From Sulfuritalea sp. (GTDB lineage: Bacteria; Pseudomonadota; Gammaproteobacteria; Burkholderiales; Rhodocyclaceae), in assembly GCA_016710465.1 (NCBI GenBank), contig JADJVS010000014.1, positions 62,001 to 126,000 on the forward strand: 64,000 nucleotides of DNA, in the 5' to 3' direction. The position numbers and the translations under genes were made by a program. Below are positions 1 to 8,140 of this stretch, piece by piece. How positions within the stretch are numbered: the first letter of the stretch is position 1; each line of letters starts with the position of its first letter. Below the pieces are notes generated by a model. The model was not told the DNA's origin, made no database searches, and saw only the letters and a list, made by a program, of their open reading frames with translations.

Positions 1-536
1 CCGCCGGCGAAGCGTTCGTCGAGCGAGCGCCGCAGCATCACCGTCGGCGTCGACAGGCGATTCGTGACCAGAAAGCTGCCGAGTCCGAAATGGCGCACGG
101 GAAGGTCATCCGTCGGCGGTTCGGACGCCGCCGGACCGCCGGCCACTTCGCAGCGATGCCCGCACAAGACCGTCTGCGGATGGTCGACCATCCAGCGGTA
201 CTGTATCTCCAGCTTGCGCGGATGCCATGCATCGTCCGCATCGAGGAAGGCCACATAGTCCTGGCTGGCCACTGCCCATCCGGCATTGCGCGCGGCGGCG
301 ACGCCGCCATTGCTGGCAAGGCGCAGCGTCCTGATCGGCAGCGCATTCTTGTCCAGCGCCTGCAGAACCTCCCAGGTGTGATCCTGGCTTGCGTCGTCCA
401 CCACCACGATTTCGGCGGGCGCGCGCGTCTGGGCGAACACCGAGGCCAGGGCTCGCGGCAAGGTTACGGCCGCATTGAATGCGGGAATCACCACGGTGAC
501 GGGCAGGCACCCTGACCCGGACGCGGCGTGGCTCAT
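1..536 (-). CDS. Family 2 glycosyltransferase, C-terminus cut by window edge
   Basis: Predicted cytoplasmic GT-A glycosyltransferase that adds a sugar to a growing surface glycan. Translation from ATG at 536 gives the usual GT2 opening: a VTVVIPAFN strand, then EIVVVDDASQD with the nucleotide-binding acidic pair, and further on a FLDADDAW segment holding the DxD-type metal site. About 178 codons are visible and the frame stays open to base 1, so the C-terminus lies outside the window. The start overlaps the stop of the YdcF-like gene by 4 bases (ATGA), placing it last in this operon. Donor and acceptor cannot be told. Confidence 0.85.
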   Translation of the reverse strand, partial: MSHAASGSGCLPVTVVIPAFNAAVTLPRALASVFAQTRAPAEIVVVDDASQDHTWEVLQALDKNALPIRTLRLASNGGVAAARNAGWAVASQDYVAFLDADDAWHPRKLEIQYRWMVDHPQTVLCGHRCEVAGGPAASEPPTDDLPVRHFGLGSFLVTNRLSTPTVMLRRSLDERFAG

Positions 537-1180
537 CGCTCGGAATCCCCTTGCACGACAAAGTAAAGCAGCTTGGCGGTTTCCAGCAGCACCGCTCGCG
601 CCGAGTCCGGATCGCGCCACCAGCGCCATTCGAATTCCTCGTAGGGCGTCGCCACCACCTGTATGTGCTGCGCCGGTCCGAACCGGCGCCCGACCAGAAT
701 GGCGGCACGCCGGACATGAAATGGCGAGGTAACGACGATCGCCCGCAGGGGGCGGTCGCCCATGTAGCGCGCCAGGGCGGCCGCCTCGTCGCGGGTATTG
801 CGCGCGCGCCCCGGCAGCACATCGATGGCGCTCTCCGGCACCCCCTGGTGGATCAGTATCCGCTTGTGGGTATCCTCCTCCGGGGACACGGGAATCCCGA
901 GTGCGGCCAGTCGAAGGTGGACCGGCTCCGCCACCGGCCGGCTGACGACGACCCGCCGCGCCATGCCTTTGCCATACAAGTCGGCAGCATGCAGGGTCCG
1001 GTCGTAGCTGCCAGCCAGGATCACGACCACGTCGGCTGGCTCTGGTGCGCCGGTATCCGCCGCCATCCAGCGTCCGGCGAACACCAGCGCGACAAGCACC
1101 AACAGCAGAAGCGCCAGCACAAAAACAAGGACCCAGCGGCAGATTCGCAGTTGCAGCGGCTGGCGCTGGTCGGCCATCAT
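533..1180 (-). CDS. YdcF/ElyC-family (DUF218) membrane-anchored protein
   Basis: About 215 residues. One strongly hydrophobic N-terminal helix (roughly residues 14-36) is followed by a soluble DUF218 domain with the family landmarks VVVILAGS, ARNTRDEA and VVTSPFHVRRA. Family members (ElyC, SanA, YdcF) sit in the inner membrane and are linked to envelope polysaccharide or lipid-carrier homeostasis; the reaction is not established. I chose the ATG at 1180 because it overlaps the deacetylase stop by 4 bases. In-frame ATGs at 1189 and 1198 would add three or six residues. Confidence 0.8.
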   Translation of the reverse strand: MMADQRQPLQLRICRWVLVFVLALLLLVLVALVFAGRWMAADTGAPEPADVVVILAGSYDRTLHAADLYGKGMARRVVVSRPVAEPVHLRLAALGIPVSPEEDTHKRILIHQGVPESAIDVLPGRARNTRDEAAALARYMGDRPLRAIVVTSPFHVRRAAILVGRRFGPAQHIQVVATPYEEFEWRWWRDPDSARAVLLETAKLLYFVVQGDSER

Positions 1181-1932
1181 GCGCGCCATCCCATCCAATC
1201 CCAGGCGCCCGCGGTCTTGGCCAGCAGGCGCGCGCTATCGTCCTGCGCCCAGATGTCGGTGCGGGCGATCAGCAAGGGATCGCCGTCGCTCGCCTGCGCC
1301 CCGAAGCGGCTGCACGCGGCAAACTCGTAGCCGGTGGCGGCGGCGGCAGCGCGCACCCGTCCATCCACGGCGCCGTGCGGGTACGACATGGTCGTCACCG
1401 CTCGACCGAGGACGTCTTCCAACCAGGCCCGGCTTTCGCGCAGCTCGCGGTCCAGATGGGCATCGTCGCACTCGGTAAGACGGCAATGGCTGTTGCCGTG
1501 GGCGCCGATGCTCGCCCCCGGCACTTTCGCCAGTTCGCGCAGCTCCGGCGCGGACAGGTAGCGCGAGTCGCCGGAACGCGTGAAGCCGGGGGTGACGAAC
1601 ACGGTGAAGGGAAATGCGAGATCCGCCAGAAGCGGCGCGGCGACCGTCAGCGTATCGCGATAGCCGTCATCGAAGGTGATCACGACACCCGAGCCCACCT
1701 TGACACCATCACCCAGGCCGAGGACCTGACGACCCTGGGTTCCCTCCAGGCAGTGCATATGCTGCCTGAATCGTTCCGCGGCCATGCTGTACTGCGCCTG
1801 CCGATCGCCCGGCACTTCCGCGCCCAGGGCGTGGTACATCAGGACCCGGCATCCTGGATGCCGGCGCAGCGGCCCCAGCAGCCCGAATATCGTGCTGACG
1901 CCATCGCCCAGCGCGAGCTTCCAGGCCTTCAT
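1177..1932 (-). CDS. Polysaccharide deacetylase (NodB-like, carbohydrate esterase 4)
   Basis: About 251 residues. Near the N-terminus is RVLMYHALG, then the metal-binding and catalytic TFDDGY motif, then the second metal motif region GAHGNSHCRL (H-x3-H type), and later SYPHGA. These are the CE4 landmarks, so it should remove N-acetyl (or O-acetyl) groups from a glycan. No clear signal peptide is seen, which suggests a cytoplasmic or lipid-linked substrate. The start ATG at 1932 overlaps the FemAB-like stop (ATGA). XrtA-linked exopolysaccharide clusters pair such a deacetylase with a FemAB-like protein; no exosortase is visible here. Confidence 0.85.
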   Translation of the reverse strand: MKAWKLALGDGVSTIFGLLGPLRRHPGCRVLMYHALGAEVPGDRQAQYSMAAERFRQHMHCLEGTQGRQVLGLGDGVKVGSGVVITFDDGYRDTLTVAAPLLADLAFPFTVFVTPGFTRSGDSRYLSAPELRELAKVPGASIGAHGNSHCRLTECDDAHLDRELRESRAWLEDVLGRAVTTMSYPHGAVDGRVRAAAAATGYEFAACSRFGAQASDGDPLLIARTDIWAQDDSARLLAKTAGAWDWMGWRA

Positions 1933-2915
1933 GCCGCCACCCCGCGATGCTTCATCATCAGTCCCACCGCACGGCCCAGCAGCGGCATGCCCGCCCACTC
2001 CCACTCGCCCGTGTATTCGAACAAGCGCGCGCCGGTACCGCGCTTGAAATCGAATACTCCCTTGTTGCCGACCGGATCGGCGCCGCCGAGGTCATAGGCC
2101 AGCGCACCCTGCTGGCGGCATGCCTCGGCCAGGGCCCAAAGCAGGGCATGGGAGGCGTAGACCTTGCGCGCCGCCGGCGTCGCCGCCGCCAGCAGATCCC
2201 AAGCTCGCCCGCCGAAGACGCCAGCGGCACGGAAGGCGAGCAGGTTTCCCTTGTCGTCGAGGCAGCGCAAAATCGTCACGCTGGAGCCCAGGTGTCCCAG
2301 CATCGATCGCAAGGCCTGTTCCGAATGCTGCGGCGCCAAGCCCTTGTAATCTTCCATTTCCCGATACACCGCCGCCATCTGCGCGGCGTCGGGATTCAAC
2401 CACGGCTCCACCGTCAAACCATACTTGCCGGAGCGACGCAGATTGTGCCGCCAATTCCCCGAAGCCAACGCAATGCGCGCCTCGGCCGTCGGATGCAAGT
2501 CGAGTTCCAGGGACAGTCCGGTGCCCAGCCGCACCCGAGGCCGTCGCCAGCCGGCGGCCGGCAACCGGCCTTCGGCGGCGGGCTGGTGTTCGCGCAAGAC
2601 GTTTACCCGGCAATATGCCGCCGCGCCGAACCTGCTGCGCAGCAAGTCGGGCAGGGCCGCAGCCCAGTGCCGGAGGTCGCCGGCAGGTCCGCCGGGCACC
2701 CAGACGATCGACGCGCCGAACTGCCTGCGCACAAGCATCTGGGCCATGGTCGCACCGTCCGCGCGCTCGCCTGAGCTGATCACGCGCAGCGGCTGCCATC
2801 CCATATCACCGCGGAACTCGCCCCAGGCATGCGACTGGTAGAAGTTGCCGCCATCGACAGCGGCAAGAGCCGCGTCCCAGTCGCCCGGTTTGCCCGCGAA
2901 GCTGCCCAGGGTCAC
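1929..2915 (-). CDS. FemAB-like GNAT-fold acyltransferase
   Basis: About 328 residues from a GTG at 2915 that overlaps the upstream stop (GTGA). An alternative GTG lies one codon upstream at 2918, and the frame is open further but without a convincing start. The N-terminal FYQSHAWGEFR and the central NWRHNLRRSGKYGL with a later YDLGGADP...KGVFDFKRGTG match the peptidoglycan-bridge/FemAB group of GNAT proteins, often found in exopolysaccharide operons next to polysaccharide deacetylases. The likely role is transfer of an acyl or aminoacyl group to an amino sugar. The acyl donor is unknown. Confidence 0.75.
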   Translation of the reverse strand: MTLGSFAGKPGDWDAALAAVDGGNFYQSHAWGEFRGDMGWQPLRVISSGERADGATMAQMLVRRQFGASIVWVPGGPAGDLRHWAAALPDLLRSRFGAAAYCRVNVLREHQPAAEGRLPAAGWRRPRVRLGTGLSLELDLHPTAEARIALASGNWRHNLRRSGKYGLTVEPWLNPDAAQMAAVYREMEDYKGLAPQHSEQALRSMLGHLGSSVTILRCLDDKGNLLAFRAAGVFGGRAWDLLAAATPAARKVYASHALLWALAEACRQQGALAYDLGGADPVGNKGVFDFKRGTGARLFEYTGEWEWAGMPLLGRAVGLMMKHRGVAA

Positions 2916-4018
2916 CACAGAAAATTCACCAAATGCACACTGCGGTAGTGTGTCGGTGCGGACGCGACAATCACATCGGGAAGATCCGGCCAGTGGATCA
3001 GATCCAGGCCACGGAGCGATGCCCACCGCTTCAAGCTTTGCAGCGCCGGACCGGGATCGGCCCGAAACGGAAATCCATAGGGGGCGGTCAGCGGCGGCAG
3101 TTCGGGAAACAACGGGGTGATGCCAAGCGCACGGGCGGCCCGCTCGACAGTCCGATACAGTTCGCGCCGACGATCGATTTCGCGTTGCGCGTCCGCCGCC
3201 GCCAGGGCCGCGGCGAGTCCGTCGTGTGGCGCCGGCGGATGCGGAATCACCGTCTCCGCTGCCGCATCTGGCGGCGGAATCGCGTGGCCGGTGCGCAGCA
3301 GGCGCAGCGTGCGCACCAGGCCGGTCGTGGCGGCAACGGCGGCGGGACCAAATACGGGAGTCCGACGCAGGCTGGCCTTGCGTGCCGCACTGGGCGCATA
3401 GCCCACGGCCGCTGCCGCAAGTTGCGGCGCCAGGCGTCCTGCCAGACCCGGGCGCACCGCCAACAGTGCGGCGCCGTCGGCCAGGGGAAGGGTCTTGCGC
3501 AGGCTAAAGACGCCGAGGTCGCCACGCGCGCCCAACCACTCCCCGTTCCAATCGCTGGACAGAAAACCATGGGCGTTGTCTTCGATGATCAGCGCACCAG
3601 TGCGCGCGGCATACTCCCGAAACGGCGTCATGGACTGCGGAAAGCCGAAATAATTCACCGCCATCACGATGCGCGCCAAGCGCCAGCCGTCGGGCGCGCT
3701 GCCCGGCTGCAGGTCTTCACCGACGGGATACCAGCAGGGGGTCGCGCCGACCGCGACAAGCGATGCCAGGACATCGCGGCAGAGAAACTCCGGCAGGAGA
3801 ACGCTATCGCCGGGCGCAATTCCCGCTACCCGCAAAGCCTCGGTCAGGGCGTGACGACCGAAGCTGAAGTAACGCACCGCGCCCGATGCGGTCTCGCCCA
3901 GCCACTGCTCGCAGTTCACGTCGCCAGCCGGCGCATCGCTGATTCGCGCCGAGTCAATAGTCGATTGGACGCTGTGGCTCTGCGGGGTGCCCGTAGGCCA
4001 CCATGCCCGAGGGAACAT
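2912..4018 (-). CDS. DegT/DnrJ/EryC1-fold aminotransferase-like protein
   Basis: PLP-dependent fold type I protein. It carries FGRHALTEAL, LLPEFLCRDVL, the aspartate region ALIIEDNAHGF and a VFSLRKTLPL segment whose lysine is in the Schiff-base position. The lysine context (LRKTLP) differs from the usual SFxxxKxxxxGEGG of sugar aminotransferases, so transamination of a nucleotide sugar is not assured. The start is unclear: the frame opens at 4018 inside the upstream gene, and GTG at 3919 is more likely to begin a protein of usual domain length (about 335 residues). It overlaps the FemAB-like gene downstream. Confidence 0.7.
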   Translation of the reverse strand: MFPRAWWPTGTPQSHSVQSTIDSARISDAPAGDVNCEQWLGETASGAVRYFSFGRHALTEALRVAGIAPGDSVLLPEFLCRDVLASLVAVGATPCWYPVGEDLQPGSAPDGWRLARIVMAVNYFGFPQSMTPFREYAARTGALIIEDNAHGFLSSDWNGEWLGARGDLGVFSLRKTLPLADGAALLAVRPGLAGRLAPQLAAAAVGYAPSAARKASLRRTPVFGPAAVAATTGLVRTLRLLRTGHAIPPPDAAAETVIPHPPAPHDGLAAALAAADAQREIDRRRELYRTVERAARALGITPLFPELPPLTAPYGFPFRADPGPALQSLKRWASLRGLDLIHWPDLPDVIVASAPTHYRSVHLVNFLW

Positions 4019-4547
4019 CCTTGCTCACCAGGCTGCCGGCTCCCACCAGGGCGTTGGCGCCTACCTTGACGCCGGGCAGTACGGTGCAATGCGCACCTAT
4101 CTTGGCATTGCTCTCAATGGTCGCACCGCTGAGCTGCTGTTTCGCCAAGGGATGCAACGGAAACCGGGCATTGGTAAGCACCGTTCCCGGCCCGATCCAG
4201 CAGCCGGCACGCAGAATGCTGTATTCGGGTACGAAGGCTTGGCTGTGGATACGCACGCCGTCCTCGATCTGCACATGGTGTTCCACCACTGTAAGCGTGC
4301 CGATGCTGACCCGGTCGCCAATGACATTGAGTTCCCTTATATTGGCCTTGTTGCCGGTCTGAAAGCCCCGGCCAATGCGGTTGCCAGCGTAGATCACCGT
4401 CATTGAACGGATCATCGCATCGTCGCCGATGACCGTCTCCTCGCCGGTATAACCTGCGAAAGGCGCGCCGATGATGCAATAGTCCTCGATGACGACGTTC
4501 CGGCCCAGGCGGACGTTGGGATGGATGATGGCGGTTGCGGCGATCAC
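3954..4547 (-). CDS. Left-handed beta-helix (hexapeptide) acyltransferase
   Basis: 197 residues made largely of hexapeptide repeats ([LIV]GxxxxI pattern: VRLGRNVVIEDYCII, VIGDRVSIGTL, KIGAHCTVLPGVKVG). This is the left-handed parallel beta-helix of acetyl-CoA dependent N- or O-acetyltransferases, which act as trimers. It sits between a Gfo/Idh/MocA dehydrogenase upstream and an aminotransferase-like gene downstream. That triad resembles the WlbA/WlbB/WlbC (WbpB/WbpD/WbpE) set that makes 2,3-diacetamido sugars. The WlbB-like role is inferred from this order. Confidence 0.8.
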   Translation of the reverse strand: MIAATAIIHPNVRLGRNVVIEDYCIIGAPFAGYTGEETVIGDDAMIRSMTVIYAGNRIGRGFQTGNKANIRELNVIGDRVSIGTLTVVEHHVQIEDGVRIHSQAFVPEYSILRAGCWIGPGTVLTNARFPLHPLAKQQLSGATIESNAKIGAHCTVLPGVKVGANALVGAGSLVSKDVPSGMVAYGHPAEPQRPIDY

Positions 4548-5602
4548 CGGATCCCCAGCTTGCAGCGGTCCGGCTTGAAGCGCAAGCGCACTTCCCTGCC
4601 GGTTTCGATCGATTCGTAGATGGCGGAAATCAGCTCGAGGCTCTTTCTTCCCTCAAGGCCATCGACCAGGTGCTGCTTGCCGTTCCTGATGCAATCGACC
4701 ACATGCTCGTAATAGGCCTGGTGTCCAAAACCATAGACATTGGGCGGATTGACCGAGAATTTCTCCATCACATCGTCGTCGTCGGATTGTGACTCGACGA
4801 AGTTCCATGCCTTCATCCGGTTAACGGCGAAGCCTCCGATCTCCACCGAGCCGCGCTCGCCGAGGATGGAAATCGAGCCCTCCAGATCCTTCGGTCGCGC
4901 CGCGGTCGTCGCCTCGATGATGCCGAGTGCGCCATTGCGGAACTTGAGCGTCACCACGGCGGTATCCTCGGCCTCGATGTTTACCAGTGCCGTCGTGCTC
5001 TTGGCGAAGACGCTCTCGACCTCGCCCACCATCCATTCCAGAAGATCGATGTGGTGGCTGGCCTGGTTGGTCAGCACGCCACCGTCGAAAGCCCAGGTAC
5101 CGCGCCATGCATCCTGGTCGTAATAGGACTGGGGCCGGCACCAGCGGACGCGGACGGTGCCCAGCACCAACCTGCCGAAGCGGCCCGCTTCCATGGCCTC
5201 GCGGAGTTTCTGCACCGGCACGTTGAAGCGGTTCTGCTTGACCACGAACAGCCGTATTTCGTTCTCGGCGCAGGCCCGGATCATGGCGTCGGCATCGTCC
5301 AGGGTAAGGGCCATGGGCTTTTCCAGCACCACGTGCTTCCGGTAGGGCGCCACGGCCAGCAGATGCTCGGCATGGAGTCCGCTCGGCGTCAGGATCGACA
5401 CCACATCGACGGTCTCGGCCGCCATCATCGCGTGCATGTCGACGTACCAGGGAACGCCATACTTTTCGCCGAAAGCGCGTGCCCGATCCTCCACGTGATC
5501 GCACACGGCGGCAAGCCGCGCACCGGCGATCTGCCCCAGGCCCAGGAGTTCGGCATGCCGCTTGGCCACGCGGCCGCACCCAATCAAGGCAAACTTCAAC
5601 AT
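4544..5602 (-). CDS. Gfo/Idh/MocA-family NAD(P)-dependent sugar dehydrogenase (WlbA/WbpB-like)
   Basis: About 352 residues from ATG at 5602 (MLKFALIGCGRVAKRH). The N-terminal Rossmann motif is GCGRVAKRH, the catalytic lysine lies in HVVLEKPMALT, and a helix-strand segment with GGVLTNQASHHIDLLEW carries the substrate-side histidines of the C-terminal domain. WlbA/WbpB enzymes of this family oxidise UDP-GlcNAc uronic acid at C3 before transamination and acetylation. Immediate coupling (4-base overlap) to a hexapeptide acyltransferase supports such a role, but substrate specificity cannot be read from sequence. Confidence 0.82.
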   Translation of the reverse strand: MLKFALIGCGRVAKRHAELLGLGQIAGARLAAVCDHVEDRARAFGEKYGVPWYVDMHAMMAAETVDVVSILTPSGLHAEHLLAVAPYRKHVVLEKPMALTLDDADAMIRACAENEIRLFVVKQNRFNVPVQKLREAMEAGRFGRLVLGTVRVRWCRPQSYYDQDAWRGTWAFDGGVLTNQASHHIDLLEWMVGEVESVFAKSTTALVNIEAEDTAVVTLKFRNGALGIIEATTAARPKDLEGSISILGERGSVEIGGFAVNRMKAWNFVESQSDDDDVMEKFSVNPPNVYGFGHQAYYEHVVDCIRNGKQHLVDGLEGRKSLELISAIYESIETGREVRLRFKPDRCKLGIR

Positions 5603-5606
5603 AGAC

Positions 5607-5951
5607 TCACGCCAGGTTATACAGTGCAACACCGGAGCAGACGAGAAACAGCCCCGACCATTGATTCCGCGTCAGGCGCTCGTCAAAGAACACACGGGAC
5701 AAGCCCACGACCAGCGGATACGACAAGGCCGTCAACGAAACCAGGACATTCACTTCCAGGAAACGCAGGGTATAGGCACTGATGCCCACCGCCAGCAGCA
5801 ATGCCCCGTACCCTGCGATCAACCACGCATATTTTACCCATCGTTTCCGGCCGGCGGGAGAGAAGAGGCCCTTGCGGGATGCGGTCTTCAGGCATAGCTG
5901 GCCGCAGGAAGTGCAAGTCACCGCGCATAGCGCCAGACCGTATTCCGTCAT
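5607..5951 (-). CDS. Small EamA/SMR-type membrane protein, ArnF-like flippase subunit
   Basis: 114 residues with four predicted membrane helices (around 3-22, 40-60, 66-86 and 96-113) and an EamA-like ending (DERLTRNQWSGLFLVCSGV). It follows a second protein of the same size class with a 4-base overlap (ATGA at 5948-5951). Paired half-size members of this superfamily, such as ArnE/ArnF, move undecaprenyl-phosphate-linked sugars across the inner membrane. With a GtrB/ArnC-like glycosyltransferase in the same operon, a heterodimeric flippase is the best reading. Confidence 0.72.
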   Translation of the reverse strand: MTEYGLALCAVTCTSCGQLCLKTASRKGLFSPAGRKRWVKYAWLIAGYGALLLAVGISAYTLRFLEVNVLVSLTALSYPLVVGLSRVFFDERLTRNQWSGLFLVCSGVALYNLA

Positions 5952-6286
5952 GCCGCCGGCCTCGAAGTCATCAGCCAGATTCCGAGCAGGATCACGGCGC
6001 TGCCGGCAAGCCGTGGCAGAGTCAGGGCCTCGCCGAACAAGGCCCAGCCCGCGAGCAGGGATGCCGGGTAGATCATGCTGTTGAGCGGATAAACCATCGA
6101 CAGCGGGTGCCGGGCAAGCACTCGCTGCCAGATGATGGCTTGCAGTCCGAGACAGACAATGGCCGCCCAGAACAGTGGGTGCAGCGCCACTCCGGCCATG
6201 GCAAAGACCGGCAGCACCAGTGCCAACTTTTTGAGCAACAAAACCGCGCCGAGCTGGCACAACACCGACAGGACAATCAACACCAC
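5948..6286 (-). CDS. Small EamA/SMR-type membrane protein, ArnE-like flippase subunit
   Basis: About 112 residues with four predicted helices; landmarks are VVLIVLSVLCQLGAVLLLKK, MVYPLNSMIYPASLL and GEALTLPRLAGSAVILLGIW. The YPLNS turn and the FGEALT loop are typical of the EamA/SMR superfamily. There is no ATG. A GTG at 6286 (or 6283), just after the upstream acyltransferase stop, is the likely start. It is coupled to its partner by an ATGA overlap. Likely partner in moving a lipid-linked monosaccharide across the inner membrane. Confidence 0.7.
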   Translation of the reverse strand: MVLIVLSVLCQLGAVLLLKKLALVLPVFAMAGVALHPLFWAAIVCLGLQAIIWQRVLARHPLSMVYPLNSMIYPASLLAGWALFGEALTLPRLAGSAVILLGIWLMTSRPAA

Positions 6287-6291
6287 GCCGT

Positions 6292-6939
6292 TCAGCCTAT
6301 GCCCAACTGGCGCGCCGGAACCCCGGCGACGACCGCTCCCGGTGCGACATCCCGCACCACGACGGCGCCGATGCCGACCAGGGCGCCGGCACCGATGCGG
6401 GTTCCTTCGCGTATCCGCGCCCCGGATCCGACGTAACAATTCTCGCCGAGGACCACCCCGCCCGACAGCGACACGTTGGAGCCGACCACGGCGTAATCGT
6501 GGAGGCGCGCATCGTGCGAAATCACCGTATTGGGGAGCACCACGCAATGGTCCCCGATGCGCACACCCGCACTGACGAAGCATCCGGCCATGATCAGGGT
6601 GTTCATGCCGACGCTTGCCGATGACGCAATGCGCGCCGACGGATCGACAATGCTTACGGCATTCTCCGGCTGCAATTCAAAGCGCTCTATCAACTGGCGC
6701 CGGTGCCGGAAGGAACGCGGACTGCCGGGAACGGCAAGCAGTCTGGCCCGGCCTCGGTGTGACCGCCAAACCTCGGTTGCGCCAAGGATGGGGAAATCGG
6801 TACCTTGCAAGCGATCGCAGTTGTCATCGAGATAACCAAGTATCCGGTAGCGCGGCGAGACCGCATTCAGGGCTTCGATCGCCACCGCCGCTTCGCGCGC
6901 GTTGCCACCAAAGGGAAAAAGGATCAGGGATTCAGACAT
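6292..6939 (-). CDS. NeuD/PglD-type sugar acetyltransferase
   Basis: 215 residues. The N-terminal part (LILFPFGGNAREAAVAIEAL, GYLDDN) is the Rossmann-like UDP-sugar binding domain of PglD/NeuD enzymes. The C-terminal part is a hexapeptide beta-helix (GMNTLIMAGCFVSAGVRIG, RIGAGALVGIGAVV). The fold predicts N- or O-acetylation of an amino sugar with acetyl-CoA. It starts inside the end of the aminotransferase gene (8-base overlap), so the aminotransferase product is the natural substrate, as in PglE/PglD. Confidence 0.82.
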   Translation of the reverse strand: MSESLILFPFGGNAREAAVAIEALNAVSPRYRILGYLDDNCDRLQGTDFPILGATEVWRSHRGRARLLAVPGSPRSFRHRRQLIERFELQPENAVSIVDPSARIASSASVGMNTLIMAGCFVSAGVRIGDHCVVLPNTVISHDARLHDYAVVGSNVSLSGGVVLGENCYVGSGARIREGTRIGAGALVGIGAVVVRDVAPGAVVAGVPARQLGIG

Positions 6940-8140
6940 GGGCCACGAAGCGCTCCAACGCCAGGGTCACTCGCTCGATGTCGGCGAGTTCCAGATCATG
7001 GAACAGGGGCAGCAGTATGGTTTCGGTACGCCGTCGCTCGCTTTCCGGCAATTGCCAAACCCCGCCATAGGGCGGCTCGCCGTGGGCGTTCATGATGCCG
7101 GGCTTGACCGTTATGCCGTCGGCGGCCAACGCGTGAATCAGCTTTCCTTGGTCGACCCCGGTTCCACCAAAATCCAGCGGCAGGCTCTGCCAGTTACAGC
7201 GGCAACCAGGCGGCTCCGGAAAGATTCGGAAGAACGCGTTGCCGGCAAGTTGGGCCCGGTAGTGCGCCACCCGTTCGCGACGGCGTTCGACGATCTCCGC
7301 AAGGCGGCCCAGTTGCACCAGTCCGATCGCCGCCTGGATGTCGGTCAGGCGATAGTTGTAGGCGGTGCAAGCATAGGTCTCGAACAAGCTGTTGGGGGTC
7401 GCCGGCACCATGCCGTGCTGGCGCCAGCGACGGCAGGCTTCATCGATGTCGCCTCGATTGGTGACGATCATCCCGCCGTCGCCGGTAGTGATAATTTTGC
7501 GCGGGTGGAAACTGAAGCAGGCTACGTCTCCACGCGGCCGTCCGATGCGTTCGCCCTGCCACTCGCTGCCGATCGCACAGGCGGCATCCTCCACCCAAGG
7601 CAACCCTTGCTCGCGGGCCAGCCGGGCTATGGCTTCAATATCGCAGGGAATTCCCATCTGGTGTACGGCGAGTATGGCCGCCACCCGCCCGACGGGACCC
7701 CTGGCCGTGCGCAACGGCGATTCGGCAAGGCAGCTCAGTTCATCGACCCTCTCGTACCAGAGGGAATCGCCTTCGCGGCGGCATTGAGCGCCGAGCACCC
7801 TGGCCAGATCTGCCGGATCGATGTTGTAGCCCGCCGGTTCGATATCGATGAACACCGGCTCGGCACCACAGGCACGGATCGCGTTGGCCGTGGCGATAAA
7901 GCTGTGCGATACCGTCAGCACGACATCGCCATGGCCGACGCCGACCGCCTTGAGCGCCAGCACCAGCGCCGCCGTGCCGCTGGAAACCGCGCAAGCGTGG
8001 CTGGCGCCGACATGCCCGGCAAATTGCCGTTCAAATTCGGCTACCTTCTGTCCCTGCATGACCCAGCCGGAAAGCACGGTCGCCCGCGCGGCATCGGCCT
8101 CGGCCTCGCCAAGCCACGGCCGCGCCAGCGGGATCGTCAC
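6932..8140 (-). CDS. DegT/DnrJ/EryC1/StrS sugar aminotransferase (PglE-like)
   Basis: 402 residues from a GTG at 8140 that overlaps the glycosyltransferase stop (GTGA). Motifs in order: GWVMQGQKVAEFE, VSSGTAALVLAL, WVEDAACAIGS with the PLP-ring aspartate, SFHPRKIITTGDGG with the Schiff-base lysine, and YNYRLTDIQAAIG. These are textbook nucleotide-sugar aminotransferase features. It is paired with a PglD-like acetyltransferase, which suggests a 4-amino-4,6-dideoxy N-acetylhexosamine product, although no dedicated 4,6-dehydratase lies right beside it. Confidence 0.87.
   Translation of the reverse strand: MTIPLARPWLGEAEADAARATVLSGWVMQGQKVAEFERQFAGHVGASHACAVSSGTAALVLALKAVGVGHGDVVLTVSHSFIATANAIRACGAEPVFIDIEPAGYNIDPADLARVLGAQCRREGDSLWYERVDELSCLAESPLRTARGPVGRVAAILAVHQMGIPCDIEAIARLAREQGLPWVEDAACAIGSEWQGERIGRPRGDVACFSFHPRKIITTGDGGMIVTNRGDIDEACRRWRQHGMVPATPNSLFETYACTAYNYRLTDIQAAIGLVQLGRLAEIVERRRERVAHYRAQLAGNAFFRIFPEPPGCRCNWQSLPLDFGGTGVDQGKLIHALAADGITVKPGIMNAHGEPPYGGVWQLPESERRRTETILLPLFHDLELADIERVTLALERFVAHV

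Noticed and set aside
106..822. 238-codon minus-strand frame overlapping the first two genes
   Set aside because: Out of frame with both the GT2 and YdcF-like reading frames, which show real motifs.
1177..3026. Exosortase/PEP-CTERM exopolysaccharide locus
   Set aside because: A FemAB-like protein next to a deacetylase fits that system, but no exosortase, PEP-CTERM protein, chain-length or Wzx/Wzy-type EPS genes of that set are in view.
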